Shown here one piece after another: positions 12,421 through 24,960 of a DNA stretch of 64,000 nt (within the stretch, counting starts at the first letter, position 1; the number at the start of each line of letters is the position of its first letter). Both the position numbers and the translations under genes were made by a program. The notes beneath the pieces were generated by a model. The model made no database searches. It was given only the letters and a program-made list of their open reading frames with translations, and was not told the origin of the DNA. The stretch is from Otis tarda (lineage: Eukaryota; Chordata; Aves; Otidiformes; Otididae), in NCBI GenBank assembly GCA_026413225.1, contig CM048572.1, positions 9,176,001-9,240,000 of the forward strand. Direction: 5' to 3'.

Positions 12421-14097
12421 TTGTGAATGGATGATAGATCTAATGAAAGTATTATCCCTTAGCCACAATGCTGAAGTATAATGAAATGAAACATTCTGAG
12501 GTGTTTAGGTACTCAAAAACACAGGTAGGGGCTAATAAAAATCCTTTTAAGCAACTACTGGCACAGTTATGCACTAATATTTAAAAAATCTGTTGGTCAA
12601 CTAATTCTCTAGAGAGATGGCAGAAACTGATCCTTCTTTCCTCCAACACTAAATAAAATAGTATATTCGGAGAATGATGCAAGATGCAAAGAAGCAAAAC
12701 TGTAGATTTTTTTTTTCTTTTCCTATGGGGAAAATTCAAATTATAAAATTCTAACTTATTGTGGAAATCTGGCAATTTCAGTGAGGCGTTAGTTGGGAAA
12801 GTTTTTTAGGTCAGCCTGGGATTTTGGATAAGGGAGAGATGAGTAACACCGCCTTTGAGTAGCTAATGCCCTTGTGACTGGGATGTTAAGAGAGCAAACT
12901 CTGCCTTATATATCTTATTTAATCAAAGAATATATAACTTCATCAGAGCTGGATTCAACTTTCAAGTAGAAATAAACCACTTCTATTACTGGAAATTATT
13001 AGATACTCATATTGCAGGAAAACATACAAGTTTTTTGCCTTTCTGGAGTCACAGCTGAAGAAAGAGAACAAAAGGAAGAAAAAATGTAAAAGATAGAAGC
13101 AGCAGCAAAAGACCCACAATTCTTGTAGGTAAATCCTCTTTTTACTTTTAATAAAATGCAAGCCTAATCTCAATTATGACACCTCTTTTCCCCAGGGCAG
13201 GCTGTAACTAAGAGGAAATGCTGGAATCACAAGCTCCGAAGTCATCTGGGGGCTTGAAATACCGAGTGAGGCGATATTTTGTCACTGTGGCACATAGTGT
13301 TAGCTGAAGGGCTGGGCACGCAAGGCATGTATGTTAGATTGCATTATTCAGAGACTAACCAAGACTCCATGTGGCATGGGCTCATGAAAGGGAGCTGGGA
13401 ATGGGCACACACGGACACTTCTGGCTGTAAGGCAACTTCAGTTTTATACCCGGTCACTGGTATTCAGGAAGAATAACAGCAGCCTAGGCCAAGCTTAAAT
13501 ATAGCTTTCATACTAATAGAAACCCAAACTAGTGCAAAACTAAGCTGCATGGAAGAAAGTAGAATGGTTTCTTTTGTCAGCAGCACCTGCATCTACCAAA
13601 AGCGCACTAACATTAACTATCATCATGGCCATACTGAGGATACATTACCTAAATCATCTGGAAGAGGAGCATTACCTAACGACGGGGTGGGAATCACTCC
13701 CCTTTGATCTGGTTTCAAGCAAACTTCCCGATAAATGTGAGGGCTGTCTCTGCATGCCTGCAGTCTGGCTCTCACAACCCTTCCTCGGAGAGCTGTTTCT
13801 GACGTACCTTACAAAGAGACATTTACAAGACATCTGAATTGAAGGGCATCACGTTCCACTTTCAGAGTATGTGAACCCATGGTCCCACAAACAAAGACAT
13901 CCATCAATATTTGGAATCTCATCCCCTCCACGTGTACACCCAGCTGTCTGAGTAAGAGATGTAAAAACAGCAAACATTTTCTGAAATTCAAGAGAGGATA
14001 GCAGGATGGTCTAAAGTCTGGTTTCTGTCTTGACTCCAGAACTATCATTGTTGAAATAATCCTTGAGATGACTTCAGCTGTCAAAAATCAAACAGAA
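12421..14097. other. Non-coding stretch, nothing recognised
   Basis: No gene and no repeat family is recognised. Short open frames around 13279-13837 (+) and 13809-14084 (-) have no family resemblance and lie in non-repetitive DNA of average composition. Confidence 0.5.
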
Positions 14098-14176
14098 TTT
14101 GTAAAGTGCTTTAGGATCGTTGTAGAGGAAAGGTGCTGTAGAAATATAAGGTATTATTATTATTGTTATTACTATA
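14098..14176 (+). repeat. Ancient LINE-type 3' tail (L2/CR1 kind) with ATT repeat
   Basis: The sequence reads AAAGTGCTTTAGGATCGTTG, then GAGGAAAGGTGCTGTAGAAA, then AAGGTATTATTATTATTG. This matches the familiar pattern AAAGCGCTTTGGGATCCTTG...GATGAAAGGCGCTATATAAATGC followed by a TATT/ATT microsatellite. That pattern forms the 3' end of several L2/CR1-clade LINEs and of SINEs mobilised by them. Only the tail is present. The exact family cannot be settled by eye. Confidence 0.55.
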
Positions 14177-15655
14177 ATAAGACAAGCTCCCTGTGTCCCT
14201 TGGTGATAATGCAGCTCACTGGTAGGGATAAACTATGGAGCCAACGTGAACCAGATTATTGCCTCATAAAATGGGACACCTGCCCTATTATCCCTTAAAT
14301 AATAAGTACATAAAACAAATTTGACTGTAATAATAAAACATAATGGTGAAATATTTATGGGTAATTTTTCAATGCAGCATGCAAGGATTAAGCCATGCAA
14401 TTTCTTTTGGCTTTTGCAAGAGTTGCACTGTTAAAATCCTCCCCATGAGGTCCAACAGAAACCAACCTGTAATGTGTCTGTAAGTCTGCATCGTGTGTGG
14501 TAAAATTAGATGGAGATTTTAAAATATGATGAACAATCACAGATTTTACCCTTGCACTTAACCTCCAATAGGCAGAAAGGTAAAATGTTCTTCAAGTAAT
14601 CTAGCCAGGAACATGCTTATTAATAAGGAAAACATTCTAGTCAGGTCCGTACTTTCATAAAGGTGCATGCAGGTAGTGCAGTTGTGCAGGTATTAACAAG
14701 TGCAAATGGTTAATTAAGCCAACTTGCGAACTTGCTTGCTGGGACTACGTTCAATCACAGCAGTGACTAAAGACACAACTGAAACGTACAAATGCAAATT
14801 GGTCTTAGATCTCTGTCTGCAGATAAACAGTACTGAGTCCTTAATATAAACAATACTGAGTCCTTAATCTGACAAACTAACAAATAATATGAAGAATTAC
14901 TTCAGGGATATTATCAGCTTACATTTTTTACATCTCAGAATTTCTCACTTACCTCTCACCTTTTCTAAATTCTTGTAACTGGAAAAGCCACAGGGAGAAA
15001 ACAAAAAAAAAGAATCACATTTCCTGATTGTTCATTTGGCAGAATGCTGCAGATAAACAGGTTTCATAGTTTCTTTCATACGGTTATTTCCATATTCATT
15101 TCCCTACTCTTCTGTGGGTTGACTTCTGATAGAGCAACAAAGAGAAAACATAATTTTTAAATAAGGAAGTGTATTTCAAAGTAAGCAAATTTGTTAAAGG
15201 CATCTGAGGCAGCAGAACCTCTAACCTGTGAGTCCTTTCAATGTACTTTAGATTTTAAGTTGTCAGGGTCACATTCTCAGTTTTGAAAAGCACTCACGTC
15301 TGGCTCCTGAGACAGAGCCCGATTTAGTCTTTTATAGGCACATAGTACATGCTCTAATTAACTCAACTTAATTTTTGAGAGCAGTCCCAAAGTCTAATAG
15401 CCATGATGCAATATTTAGCAGATTATATTGCTTATTATTTTATAAGACATCAAATAAAAATAAAGAAAATATCTGAATTGCACCTTTCTCTACCACTCTC
15501 TATTGTCTTCCAAATAATTAGATTATTTTTATTTGCCTTTTTTTTTTTTTAAAGCAAGACAAGGTTAGTTAAAGTCTGGCTCCTTTGCTTGTTTCATACT
15601 GCTGGTGCTTTTCCAAGTAAAAGGAAACCTAATGTTTTCCATTATGTTCCTGCCC
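14177..15655. other. Non-coding stretch with a tandem duplication
   Basis: No gene is seen. It contains the 23-bp duplication listed separately and a 13-T run at 15538-15550. The word CTGCAGATAAACAG occurs twice (14817-14830 and 15047-15060), once directly at the left edge of the duplication. Confidence 0.5.
14825..14870. repeat. 23-bp tandem duplication (2 copies)
   Basis: Unit 1 is 14825-14847 and unit 2 is 14848-14870, with shared core TACTGAGTCCTTAAT. The copies differ at two of 23 positions. The high identity suggests a fairly recent replication-slippage event. Confidence 0.9.
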
Positions 15656-15656
15656 A

Positions 15657-15975
15657 GTGATGCGGTGTAGCCTTGGGTATACAGGCGAGCTGTACAGTCA
15701 CAAACCCCCGTGCGAGGACTCATCCCATAGCCCCCAGTTTCACTTTGCACGTGTGCACACTTGCATCACTACCACCGCTGCCATCCCGCTACTGCAGTCG
15801 TTACCTGCAGCAATTACGTGCATTTTGGCGTGCGTATTTTCAAATACGCGGCTCTAACGCAAAGTCAGTTTTATGCTGGCAGAGCCGACATAGATGTACA
15901 CACGATGCATGTGTGTGCACGTGCGTGAAAATCTAGTCATGTCTTTCTTTCTTGGTGCGCTGCCTCACCGCTTGA
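15657..15975. promoter_or_regulatory. CpG-island-like patch with two E-boxes
   Basis: I count 20 CpGs between about 15662 and 15970 at roughly 50% GC, close to the number expected without CpG depletion and far above the flanks. It contains two exact CACGTG boxes (15748-15753 and 15918-15923). It also holds a tight inverted repeat, GCGTATTT (15832-15839) and AAATACGC (15842-15849), with a 2-base spacer. Small open frames exist on both strands but none is convincing. It could be the promoter of an unannotated or long non-coding transcript, or a CpG-rich enhancer. No TATA box is apparent and direction is undetermined. Confidence 0.45.
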
Positions 15976-16457
15976 AGAGTTTCTGTGTTTTCTCTTTGTA
16001 TCATTCTGGCTCCGAGTACTAAAAGCCACATCCTGTTATGTTTGGTTGCTAGGTGGAGAAATGTTATCATGGGCTTCAGCAATAATTTATCCATAGAGCT
16101 AGAGGAGCTGTCATGTACTTCTGACAGTGAGCTGCAGCACTTTATCAGCTTGCCTGTAAATCAACCGTGTGTGGGTGAAGATGCCAGCAATGTTTGATCT
16201 CTCTCAGACACTCTAATAATCTGCTTTTGTCTGATTGATTCCTTCACATCACCAAGCACATTGCAACTGAGAGTGGAGTGCCCTCTGTTTATCTCCGTTG
16301 GTCATCTGCTTGAGGGCAACAGGGCAGAAAATGCTGTTCTCGCCGAGATGTAAGAGTTTTTTGGAATTAGGGGCTTTACATCATATCCTGGAGCAGGTTT
16401 AGCCCAGTAAATCAATGATAGCAGAATTGAATGCACCATAAATACCTCAAACCGTAT

Positions 16458-16477
16458 CTCTTACAAGAATGTAAGAG
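16458..16477. repeat. Perfect short hairpin, 8-bp arms
   Basis: CTCTTACA (16458-16465) and TGTAAGAG (16470-16477) are exact inverted copies around a 4-base AGAA loop. It is too short for a microRNA precursor. No T-run follows, so no RNA polymerase III terminator is implied. Confidence 0.7.
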
Positions 16478-17845
16478 TAATTCATAGAAACAGGAAAGGT
16501 AACTTTGCTGGAAAGAATTACGACCCCTACAAGCTCAAGACATGCAGGTCTTTTATGGCCTGTGTTTACATCTACCCTCTTGAACTTTGGGAAAAAATGC
16601 ACTGCGCACTGGCATTTGGTTCCAGGCAGTTCAGAGATAATATTGAGCTGAGCAGGATGCTGTCAGAATTGATCACTGCCTCTCAACCCAAACCCCAACT
16701 TTTTCTAAATTTCTGTCAAATTCTGTTTCACGCAGGAGATGCCAACACACCGTGGCGTGCTCTGCACCACCGTAAAGTGGAGCACAACGCCTGGTGTTGT
16801 GCAATGCCTTGCTGCCAAAAATATCCATGAAAGGCTGCAATCTAATGAGCAGCCAAAGCCCCTCTAGGAGCAGGGAGAAGCGTAGACCCATTCCAATGGA
16901 TAAATAGATCTGACTTGGTTTTGTTTTGTACATCATACTGTTCGTCCCGTTGAAAATCAAGAGCTTATTATCAGTTGGAGCCTGGCAGCAGCTCATTGTG
17001 CAGTGACCTGGGATCGGCATCAGACTTGGATTCCTGACCTCTGTGAAAGCTGAGGTTGGAAGATATCGTGGATGTGATTGACTAAATCCCATCAGGGGAA
17101 GCATTTGGTTGTAGCGTCCCCTCTCTGGGTCACAGAGGGATGGCACAGGCAGCAGGATATTTAGGGAATGCACTAATTTCAACCCAGTATACTAAGGGGA
17201 AAGGATGGTGTTTCATTTCACTGCTGAATGCTAAAAAAGGGTGAAAATTCACACTGCATAATGTATTTGTAATTGTGCTTAAGGCAACAAGAAGAGAGAA
17301 ATTCATGAAACAAATCTGGCATACGGTGTAGGCCTCTGTGGATGCTGGAGGAGCAGTTACATCTCCTCCAGATTTATTGCATTGGGTAGTAGTGCTTCAA
17401 GACAGAGTGGATCCACTGTGTCTTCCTTGGCCCATCACAGGGATTTCCCCATACTATTATATAAATCGTTATGGAGACTAGTTTCATGGTAAGAAGGCAG
17501 TCCCTCACTGTCCCAGCTGGCTGACCACGTAGGCAACACCTTTTATGTGCAGCAGAGGGGCCTGTACTGCTTCTCCACACTTAATAACCCTTGCAGTGAA
17601 AGCTAGACTTTCACTCACCAGAGATTTTTTTCACTGCACACATCATAAAAGCAAGTAAAGTGATAAAAGCAAGGAGACCTAACGCTACAGGGTGTAGCAG
17701 GGCGTATTCTCTAGTCTTTCACCAGCAGGCATCATCAAATGACATTTAGTTTTACTGAGTATTACAAAACACATACTGTTGGCTTCCTCTAAGACCTTAA
17801 GCTGGCATCCTTTCAGCATTGCAATATTTGGACTACGATGTGCAC

Positions 17846-17875
17846 ATACAGACAGACTTATGTATACAGACAGAC
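17846..17875. repeat. Direct repeat ATACAGACAGAC, period 18
   Basis: The 12-base word occurs at 17846-17857 and 17864-17875, separated by TTATGT. It also contains an internal CAGA duplication. A local slippage product. Confidence 0.8.
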
Positions 17876-18210
17876 GTAGCACCAGAGACCTCACGGCTCC
17901 CACATATACAGTACGTTAGAATAACAGAGACAAGTCAGGAGGATTTTAAATTCAGAACTGTATTCTGGTTTGGATACAGCTACTTGACCTCTCATTTAAG
18001 CCGCTTACCTGTTAGCAGTAGATCTGTAATTCCCAAAGTTTGCTAGGAAACAGAGCCAGAACCCTACCAACTGGTTTAAATCAGCAGGAAAACTCCACTG
18101 AGAGGCCCCAGCTCTGACTTTACTTATGTTGATCTGGTGATGGTGGACGTCCATGAAGTCTGCATTCACACTGTCTCTAGCACAAATAACTGAAGTCTAA
18201 ATCCTCAGGG

Positions 18211-18230
18211 ACGTACTCAGACGTACTCAT
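18211..18230. repeat. 10-bp tandem duplication ACGTACTCA(G/T)
   Basis: ACGTACTCAG at 18211-18220 is followed at once by ACGTACTCAT at 18221-18230. Nine of ten bases agree. It preserves two ACGT palindromes. Confidence 0.8.
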
Positions 18231-20559
18231 TCTAAACTGCTCTTCAGCTTTATATTGCAAATTATTTAAAATAAGCTTACTATTTTGTCTCAAATACTAC
18301 TCATTTCTCCTATTGCAATGATACTCTTTTTAAGGGCTGGCACTTTCCAGTGGAGATCTAAAAGATTAAAAAAGAAAGAGAAAATGACAAAAAGGAAGAA
18401 GAGAACTTGAAGAGAGGAAAACGGAGCATGTCTAAGAAAACTACACTTCCAATAACATCAGGTTATCCTCAAGGGAGATGTATAAGTAGAAGATATTACA
18501 TGGCTGAACAGTAAATATCACATTTCTTTTTACAAGCATGTTTCTGCATTTTATTATATCTTGACTGGCAGATCCATAAATTTTGAATATCCAGTCTGAG
18601 AAAGGACAGGCTTAGGATCTACAGGCTGTATTCTCCATGGGTCTAAAAAGTCAGTGGCATTTTGTTATTCCATAACAGATTGATTACTTAGTGAACTATG
18701 CTCATATGCAGAAAGTTTAATATGTATATTAATGAGCAAGTAAAATAAATTAGTAAATACTTGCCTACATCTTGGAATTTAGATCTAGAAAAATAATTAG
18801 TAATAGCTAATTCAGGTTAATAATTACCCTGCAAGTTATTTGATTCCCAGGCTTAACTGTTCCCTATTAAAGTCCTCTAAAATAGATTTTCTAGGAAAAT
18901 AGTTCCAGAAAAGTTATTCCAATGATCAGCTGCAGATTTCCTACAGCTCTCGACTCCTCTCCATCTCCTAACATTGCCAACTGCCTGTGAGGCTCACAGG
19001 GAGGCGGAAGACTGACCAAGGACCACTTCTGCACTTTAGCTCTGCCACACAAAGGGTTCAGCCCCCTTTGCAGACAGCTGGTGTATTTACAGTGCTGGGC
19101 AGCGCCCCACTTCCATGCTGCATCGATGCACCCTGCTTCTCTCACCCTCTGTAGTACACCATCCTTTTTGCTGTCTTTGTAGTTCTGCTGTGAGGTCCAC
19201 TGTTCCTTTGGGAAAGAGAAGGAATACCAAAAACTCATTGCCATCAGTGGTCGTGTATATTCACGGCACTGAAGAGCTCTAAGTGCTCTTCTCACCACTC
19301 AGTTTCCAAGCACTTTGTGGCAAATACTTAGGGGTGTGTAAATAGATGCAGCCCCGGAAGCTAAAGAAACTACTGGGGTAACTCTGGTTTATCTGACCTC
19401 CTTATAAAGTATTTTGCTGCTGCTGTCAGCCAGCAATATGTTATTTCCTGAAGTATAATCCCAGTAAGTAGTATTTCTGGATCATCTACCAAAGTGTTGG
19501 CCAATGTTGAGTGATTGATTGAGGTTATGACATGACTTTTACAGACAGCACTTTCAGGACTGATACAAACACATGGGACTTGCTTGTTATTTTGTGGTAA
19601 AGAAAAACACTTGGAGATGGGAAGCGGAATTTCCGGCAGCTGGGAGACTTCAGTAATTTGACATTAGACTGTTTTTGTTTGATGGTAGAAGACAGGGCTG
19701 ATGAAACCTGACGTGCAGTTTACAATTATAATTAATATCATCAGTGTGCTAAAGGGAAAAACCTCACTAAGTCATCAATGTAATTTCATTGGAAGATACA
19801 TTTACTGTAGTTTTGTTTTGCCCCAGTGAAATAAATACCCTTGTGCTTAAAGGAATTGTTTTCTCTGGTACAAACTGTCAAGGTAAAACAACCTGGCTGA
19901 ATGCTGACTACCTTTGAGAATATATTTATTTAGACCTGGCCGAACTGGATCTACCTTGCTGTCACATATTAAAACTGTAGTCAAAGTTTACATATAGCCA
20001 GGAACACTATCAAGATGACAAGTCTGGGGCAAGGAAGGAAACATCTTACTTTCCAAACGCTGTTTGAAATAGAGTTGTTTGATTCTTCAGGGGTAAATCA
20101 GAGACCATGTCTCAGCTATAAATTCCAGCGTGAATAATTTCCCGTGTATTGAGCCTAGTATCTTATACTGCTGATCTTAAAGTCCTCGTAAAGAAAGGAT
20201 TCAATTTTGAAGCCTAAATTGAGACTATTCTAGTAAAATCATGTATTGGTTAGGCACTTAACAATACTATAAAGTATATGGGGTGAACAAGACCTCTGAG
20301 AATGGAGCCAAAATCAGTACCACAGTGGAACAGTAGAAGCCTAGGTCTAGCTGATGAGGAAATAATAAGGACATAGGTGAGTTTTAAATCCTGCCCTTAA
20401 GAATAATATTCCTGTCTTTTCCTGCTCTCTGCCTGCTCAGGATCCACTGTCCAAAACAATCTGCTGACCTCTTTTTGTATAAGAGAGGAGGACTTGAATT
20501 CTTCCTTGAAAGCTGGATAACAGCATTGATGCACACTCAGATTACAGTGGAAACACTCA

Positions 20560-20573
20560 GGTGGAGGTGGGGG
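20560..20573 (+). other. Short G-quadruplex candidate
   Basis: GGTGGAGGTGGGGG gives four G tracts of at least two bases separated by single bases, the layout of a two-tetrad G-quadruplex on the + strand. Two-tetrad structures are weak in cells, so this is a minor note. Confidence 0.4.
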
Positions 20574-22540
20574 ATCCAGGTTTAATTCCCTACTGTTGGA
20601 AAGTGCCATTGGAAGGAAAGGGCAGTTTTCATCTTAAGTTTCACTTGACTAAAAAAGGGGGAGATGGGGATGGAAGGTTGTGGATAAAGAAAGCATGTGC
20701 ATTCCTTTTTATCCTGATTATTATTTCCAGAGAATGGTTTGACATTTCACACTAGAGAGCCACTGGATAAACCACAGTTCTTGGAGGAGTGATCCCAAAC
20801 CCTCAGAAGGTCCTTCTCCAAGGTGTGTACACTGCTGGTGAACCCCCGGTAGGTCTCTTTCTGACATCATAAATCTGAGGGGTTTTATTTCTGCCCAGTA
20901 GTACAAATTTAGCAGGAAAACTAGAAATTGTCCTTATTCTATGCAAAATAATCTGAAATTTGAGGGGGATGAACATGCCTTCTACAGGGGAGACCTGATG
21001 CATTTCAGTTCCCCATGTCAAAGGTCTGCTGCTTGCCAGGCAAGTACTCTAAGGAGGAGTTATTACGTAAAAGACAGAGCTTCCTGCCTCTTCCTGTGTT
21101 TTAAAAGAGGACATATGCTGCTGGTGCATTTTCTAAAGGAGAACATGGTGGTACGAAATGCAAACATCTCCTGAACTGAGTTCCTCAAAGAGGGACCTGC
21201 TTACCAGAGACCAACATCATGTTTAGCTGTGAGGTGAATATCAGTCTGCTCATCCCTGTCAAAGTGGGGTTCCTTCTATATCAGCCCAGAATCCGACTCC
21301 AACCACAGGCTTTGAGAAGGGACTGTAGGATATATGTGCATGGCAGAGCAGGAGTTACCAGGATTTTGACAGGTAAATTCCCCATTTATCTGGACAAGGT
21401 CTACGCAGGGCTGATTTTCAGGAGTGCAAAAATATTTACAACTGACATATCTCAGCAGATCAAAGGAAGCTGTTACTGCTTAGCATTTCTGGCCTGTAAT
21501 CTGCATTAATGTCTGTGCTCTTTCCAGATTTATCTTAAATGTTAATGAAAACACTGAATTTGCCCCAGAGCACCAGAAATTTGGAGAAGAAAGTGGGATG
21601 AAATTTTCCAGCAGTATCACTGGATCTCTTAATGCGAATATGAGACAGGCAGGTGGTAGGTTACAAACCGTAATGAACTGACACCTTTTCTTCACAGAAG
21701 GTGTCACAAAGGTACACAAAGTGCTGCAGCTGAACCTATTTTAGATTGTAAAAGTGCAAATGAACTGGCACATCCTTACAGCTGGGTAGATGCTACAGAG
21801 TGTGTTTATTTTTTAATATGCAAGTACAAAGGTATTGTTGCCCTTGCTTCTACCATTAGCAGGTCACCTATTTGAACACACAAGCCGAGGCTCAGCCACC
21901 CCAACAGGCCAGCCTGCAGCCCTAACCACGGTGGCCGACTGCCCTCTCCCTCCCTGCGAGCACTGAGGTACAAGATGCATTGCTGCTGGTATGTAATGGA
22001 CCAGCACGGTACTTGATCTGGTGAAAATATCAAATAACAGAGTACTTGTTTCTAAGCATACCTAAAAAAAATAGGAAAAAAAAATCATTATCTAATCAAT
22101 ATAGAAAAATCTAATGAGGCTAGGAAAACAGAAATTAGCATCTCATGGCTAATTACTTATTATCTGGTCAGCTCTTAACATGCTCTTATAACAGAGAGGC
22201 TATACTAGGATTCATCATGAGAGTCTGAGACCGCGCTGTAAGGTAGAAGTGTGGCAGCTTTTACTGATTCTTGAGATCTAGGTGTGCAAAATACATCAGT
22301 GACAGACAAGGCATCAAGGACTGAGAAAAGAGAATTTCATTTCAGCGGGAGGTATTCTCAGTGAAAATGAAAGCTGTTCTTCTAAATGTGGTATTAGAGA
22401 TACAGAGAAACTGTAAATTGAATATTTCGATACCTATCCACTCCTAATTTTAAGCAGTTTTAAAAAATGAAATAAAATAAAATGAAGGAAAGCTCTTTTG
22501 TTGTATTCAGAACAATCAAACACCAGGGGACTGGACAGCT

Positions 22541-22700
22541 TAGGGAACTGTTAATGGGATACAGAGTATTTCAAGGTCACTGGTTCAACTCCAGCTCAGG
22601 TTAGTAGTAATTGGAAGTCATTATTACTTGATGGCTGTTCAGTAGTTTAAGTGACATGGGTTGGTGGTCTTAAAGTAGCATCGAGTGAACACCTGTCTAT
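22541..22700 (+). repeat. Possible old SINE-like segment with B-box-like word
   Basis: GGTTCAACTCC at about 22582-22592 resembles the B box of RNA polymerase III promoters (GGTTCGANTCC), with the usual G-A pair position altered. No convincing A box lies at the expected distance upstream, and there is no tRNA cloverleaf. The segment after it is non-repetitive within this window. It could be the eroded head of a tRNA-derived SINE, but I cannot name one. Confidence 0.2.
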
Positions 22701-24960
22701 ACCGCCCACACAAAAAAAAGGAGTCTATTGATGTCAACTTAGTACTTTTCATCAGGAATAAATTTAAAGATAAAACACAAAATAAATAAATCCAAATAAT
22801 TTATAAACAAGCCATGTCACATACTTTTTGAAATATGTCATTAGCACCTCGAAGCTGGCATTAGCCTGTAAAGCCCTAACGTGAGTTATGCACTACCCCA
22901 GAGGCTTTCTCTTCTCTTTGGTACCGGAGGCAACCGCACTTGAAATGCCCAATTAGAAAACAAGGCTGGAACATAAGATAGTAATTAATGAATTAGATCT
23001 TACATTGGTCAATCCAGTCATAGATAGGCTAACCTTTCAAGTGCAGGGCAAAATTGCATTTATGGGCATAGAAAAGGATGAATGATTGCACTATGATACT
23101 TTAGAGAAGAAACGTGCAGTGTGTTTGGGATTTATAACTCAGTAATAACAACAGACTTTGGGCTAAACTGCATGCTTTGAATTTTATTCACTATGTTATG
23201 TCAAAAATCTTAGATAGAGATATGTAGTGTGTAAAACTTAAATAAAGGATTTCATTGATTTTGAAATTCATTCAACTCCCCCTGAAAATCTTATTGTCTC
23301 TCTCGGGGTTTTATGGTTCTACTTTTATGAATCAAACTTACTCAGACTTTGAACTTGTTCAGACTTTGAATGTGCTTAACCATATATAAAGACAAAATAG
23401 TTTCTCTCAAGTAATCCCAATTACTCTCAATATTTAATTGATATTAATTTATTTCATCTGAGTTATTGCTGAAGAAAATTATTTAAGTGTTTTCTCTGGG
23501 ATAGGGTTCTGAATGGACAAAGTATTTCACATTATCTGCTAAAAATCCCTTACCAGTGGGTAATGTTTATTATTTCCTTCACATACAATTATTCCTCTCA
23601 GTATTAATCAGACAATTTTTCAAAGGTGTAGTAATGAAATTGGACTGGCTCCATGACTAATCCAATATATGTTTCTCAGTAAACATATATCCGAAGATAT
23701 ATGTTTATTAGGCAACTGAATTTTAGCAGACTGACATAGTTGTATGCTGGAGTCCAGCTATACAGATATTTTCTTGATGGAGAACTCACTGCTATGCAAG
23801 TTATTTTTGGTTTTGTGCTTAACATGTTTTGGGTGAAAAAAACCCAACCAGAGGCAGACAATTTTCCTTAGTAATTCTGTCCTGTACGTGCCATGTTTGG
23901 GATATGTCAATGACTCAGGGCTTTAAATAAAAATATAAGGCACCATTTCACTGTTTCATGCTGCATTACTTAGGCAAAAAGAAAACAGCTCTGGCAAAGT
24001 CATACTGAGTAACACCAATCTACTACGGCAACAACTGTCAGAGAGAAAACTTCCCTAAGGGCACAGGAGTAAAGGGTTTATTCATCATGAACTGAAAAAT
24101 TAGAAACCTAGGATGTCCAAGGGATGATATGTAATAACTCTGCTGAGACAATAACCTACATTTAAATCAAAAGTGGAATAAATTTTGAATTCACATTGAC
24201 AGGATTTCTGTGTTCTGTAATATCTGATGCTTCTCGCTCTTACTCAGCTCAGGTAGACTGGAAATTCATTAATTTCCTTTTGTAGCATTTTCCAGTTAAA
24301 TTTGTAGACTAAAGAGCCTAAACTGATCTGCAGAGTGGTATCGCTAATGAAAGTTTCTACTATGAATACATTTAAACCAGAGATTTGTACATATGAGCTT
24401 TTCAGAGCAGATGCTCTCTTGAAAACGTGTCTGAACAGACCCCCGCTTGGCACCCCCTGAGACCACAGAAAACGCCCTGAGCCTTATCACAGCACCAAAC
24501 CCTTGTGTGGCCTGAGACACACTGCAATGAGTACAAGTGAAGCAGCTCAGAAGGAATATGTATCAGGTTGAGAGTAGAATGAAATCAAACTCTTCCTGCT
24601 TACTGGTTTGCGTAGTCCTTCCCGAGCAGGGCAGTCCTAAGCGGACCTGCGGGATCATTCACATGATGGAGAGCTCGCAGGAGCAGGTCCAAAACCAATC
24701 CACTTCTGAGACAGAGCCCTACATCATGTAGACATTTTTATCAAAACATATTTTGACTATTTATGTGTTTATAAATGTGGTGCATGCTTTTATAAGTTAC
24801 GCTTAAGAATCAAGCAGCTGATGCAACTGGTTTTTTCCCTTTGCTCCTGCATTTTGAAATATTATTTTGCTCTTAATTTTCAGCCTCCTCCACATTCTCC
24901 TTTCTCTCTCTCACTTTTTTATTTTCGTTGGTGACCACAACTGTAGTTTCAGTAAATAAA
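22701..24960. other. Non-coding stretch, nothing recognised
   Basis: AT-rich single-copy DNA. It contains a 12-base direct repeat, TCAGACTTTGAA, at 23342-23353 and 23359-23370 (period 17). A slightly CpG-richer spot lies at 24425-24680. No gene is seen. Confidence 0.55.

Larger units (their letters stand above)
15976..22540. other. Non-coding stretch; longest open frame of the window is here
   Basis: From 15990 to 16330, next to the CpG patch, the sequence is non-repetitive with balanced composition and could belong to the same regulatory unit. The longest uninterrupted frame (minus strand, 17182 to 16673, about 170 codons) starts at TTG, not ATG. A minus frame at 19298-18891 (135 codons) starts at GTG. 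Neither resembles a known protein, and at this length about one such frame is expected by chance. A small GC-rich spot lies at 21880-21970. Confidence 0.5.

Noticed and set aside
16673-17182. Longest open frame of the window (minus strand, about 170 codons)
   Set aside because: It starts with TTG rather than ATG and shows no domain or family resemblance. Roughly one frame of this length is expected by chance in 64 kb of this composition.
18891-19298. Minus-strand open frame of 135 codons
   Set aside because: It starts with GTG and lies in a locally GC-richer spot where stops are rarer. No recognisable protein features.
22582-22592. tRNA gene, from the B-box-like word GGTTCAACTCC
   Set aside because: No A box at the proper distance, no cloverleaf stems, and no terminator T-run. 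At most a SINE relic.
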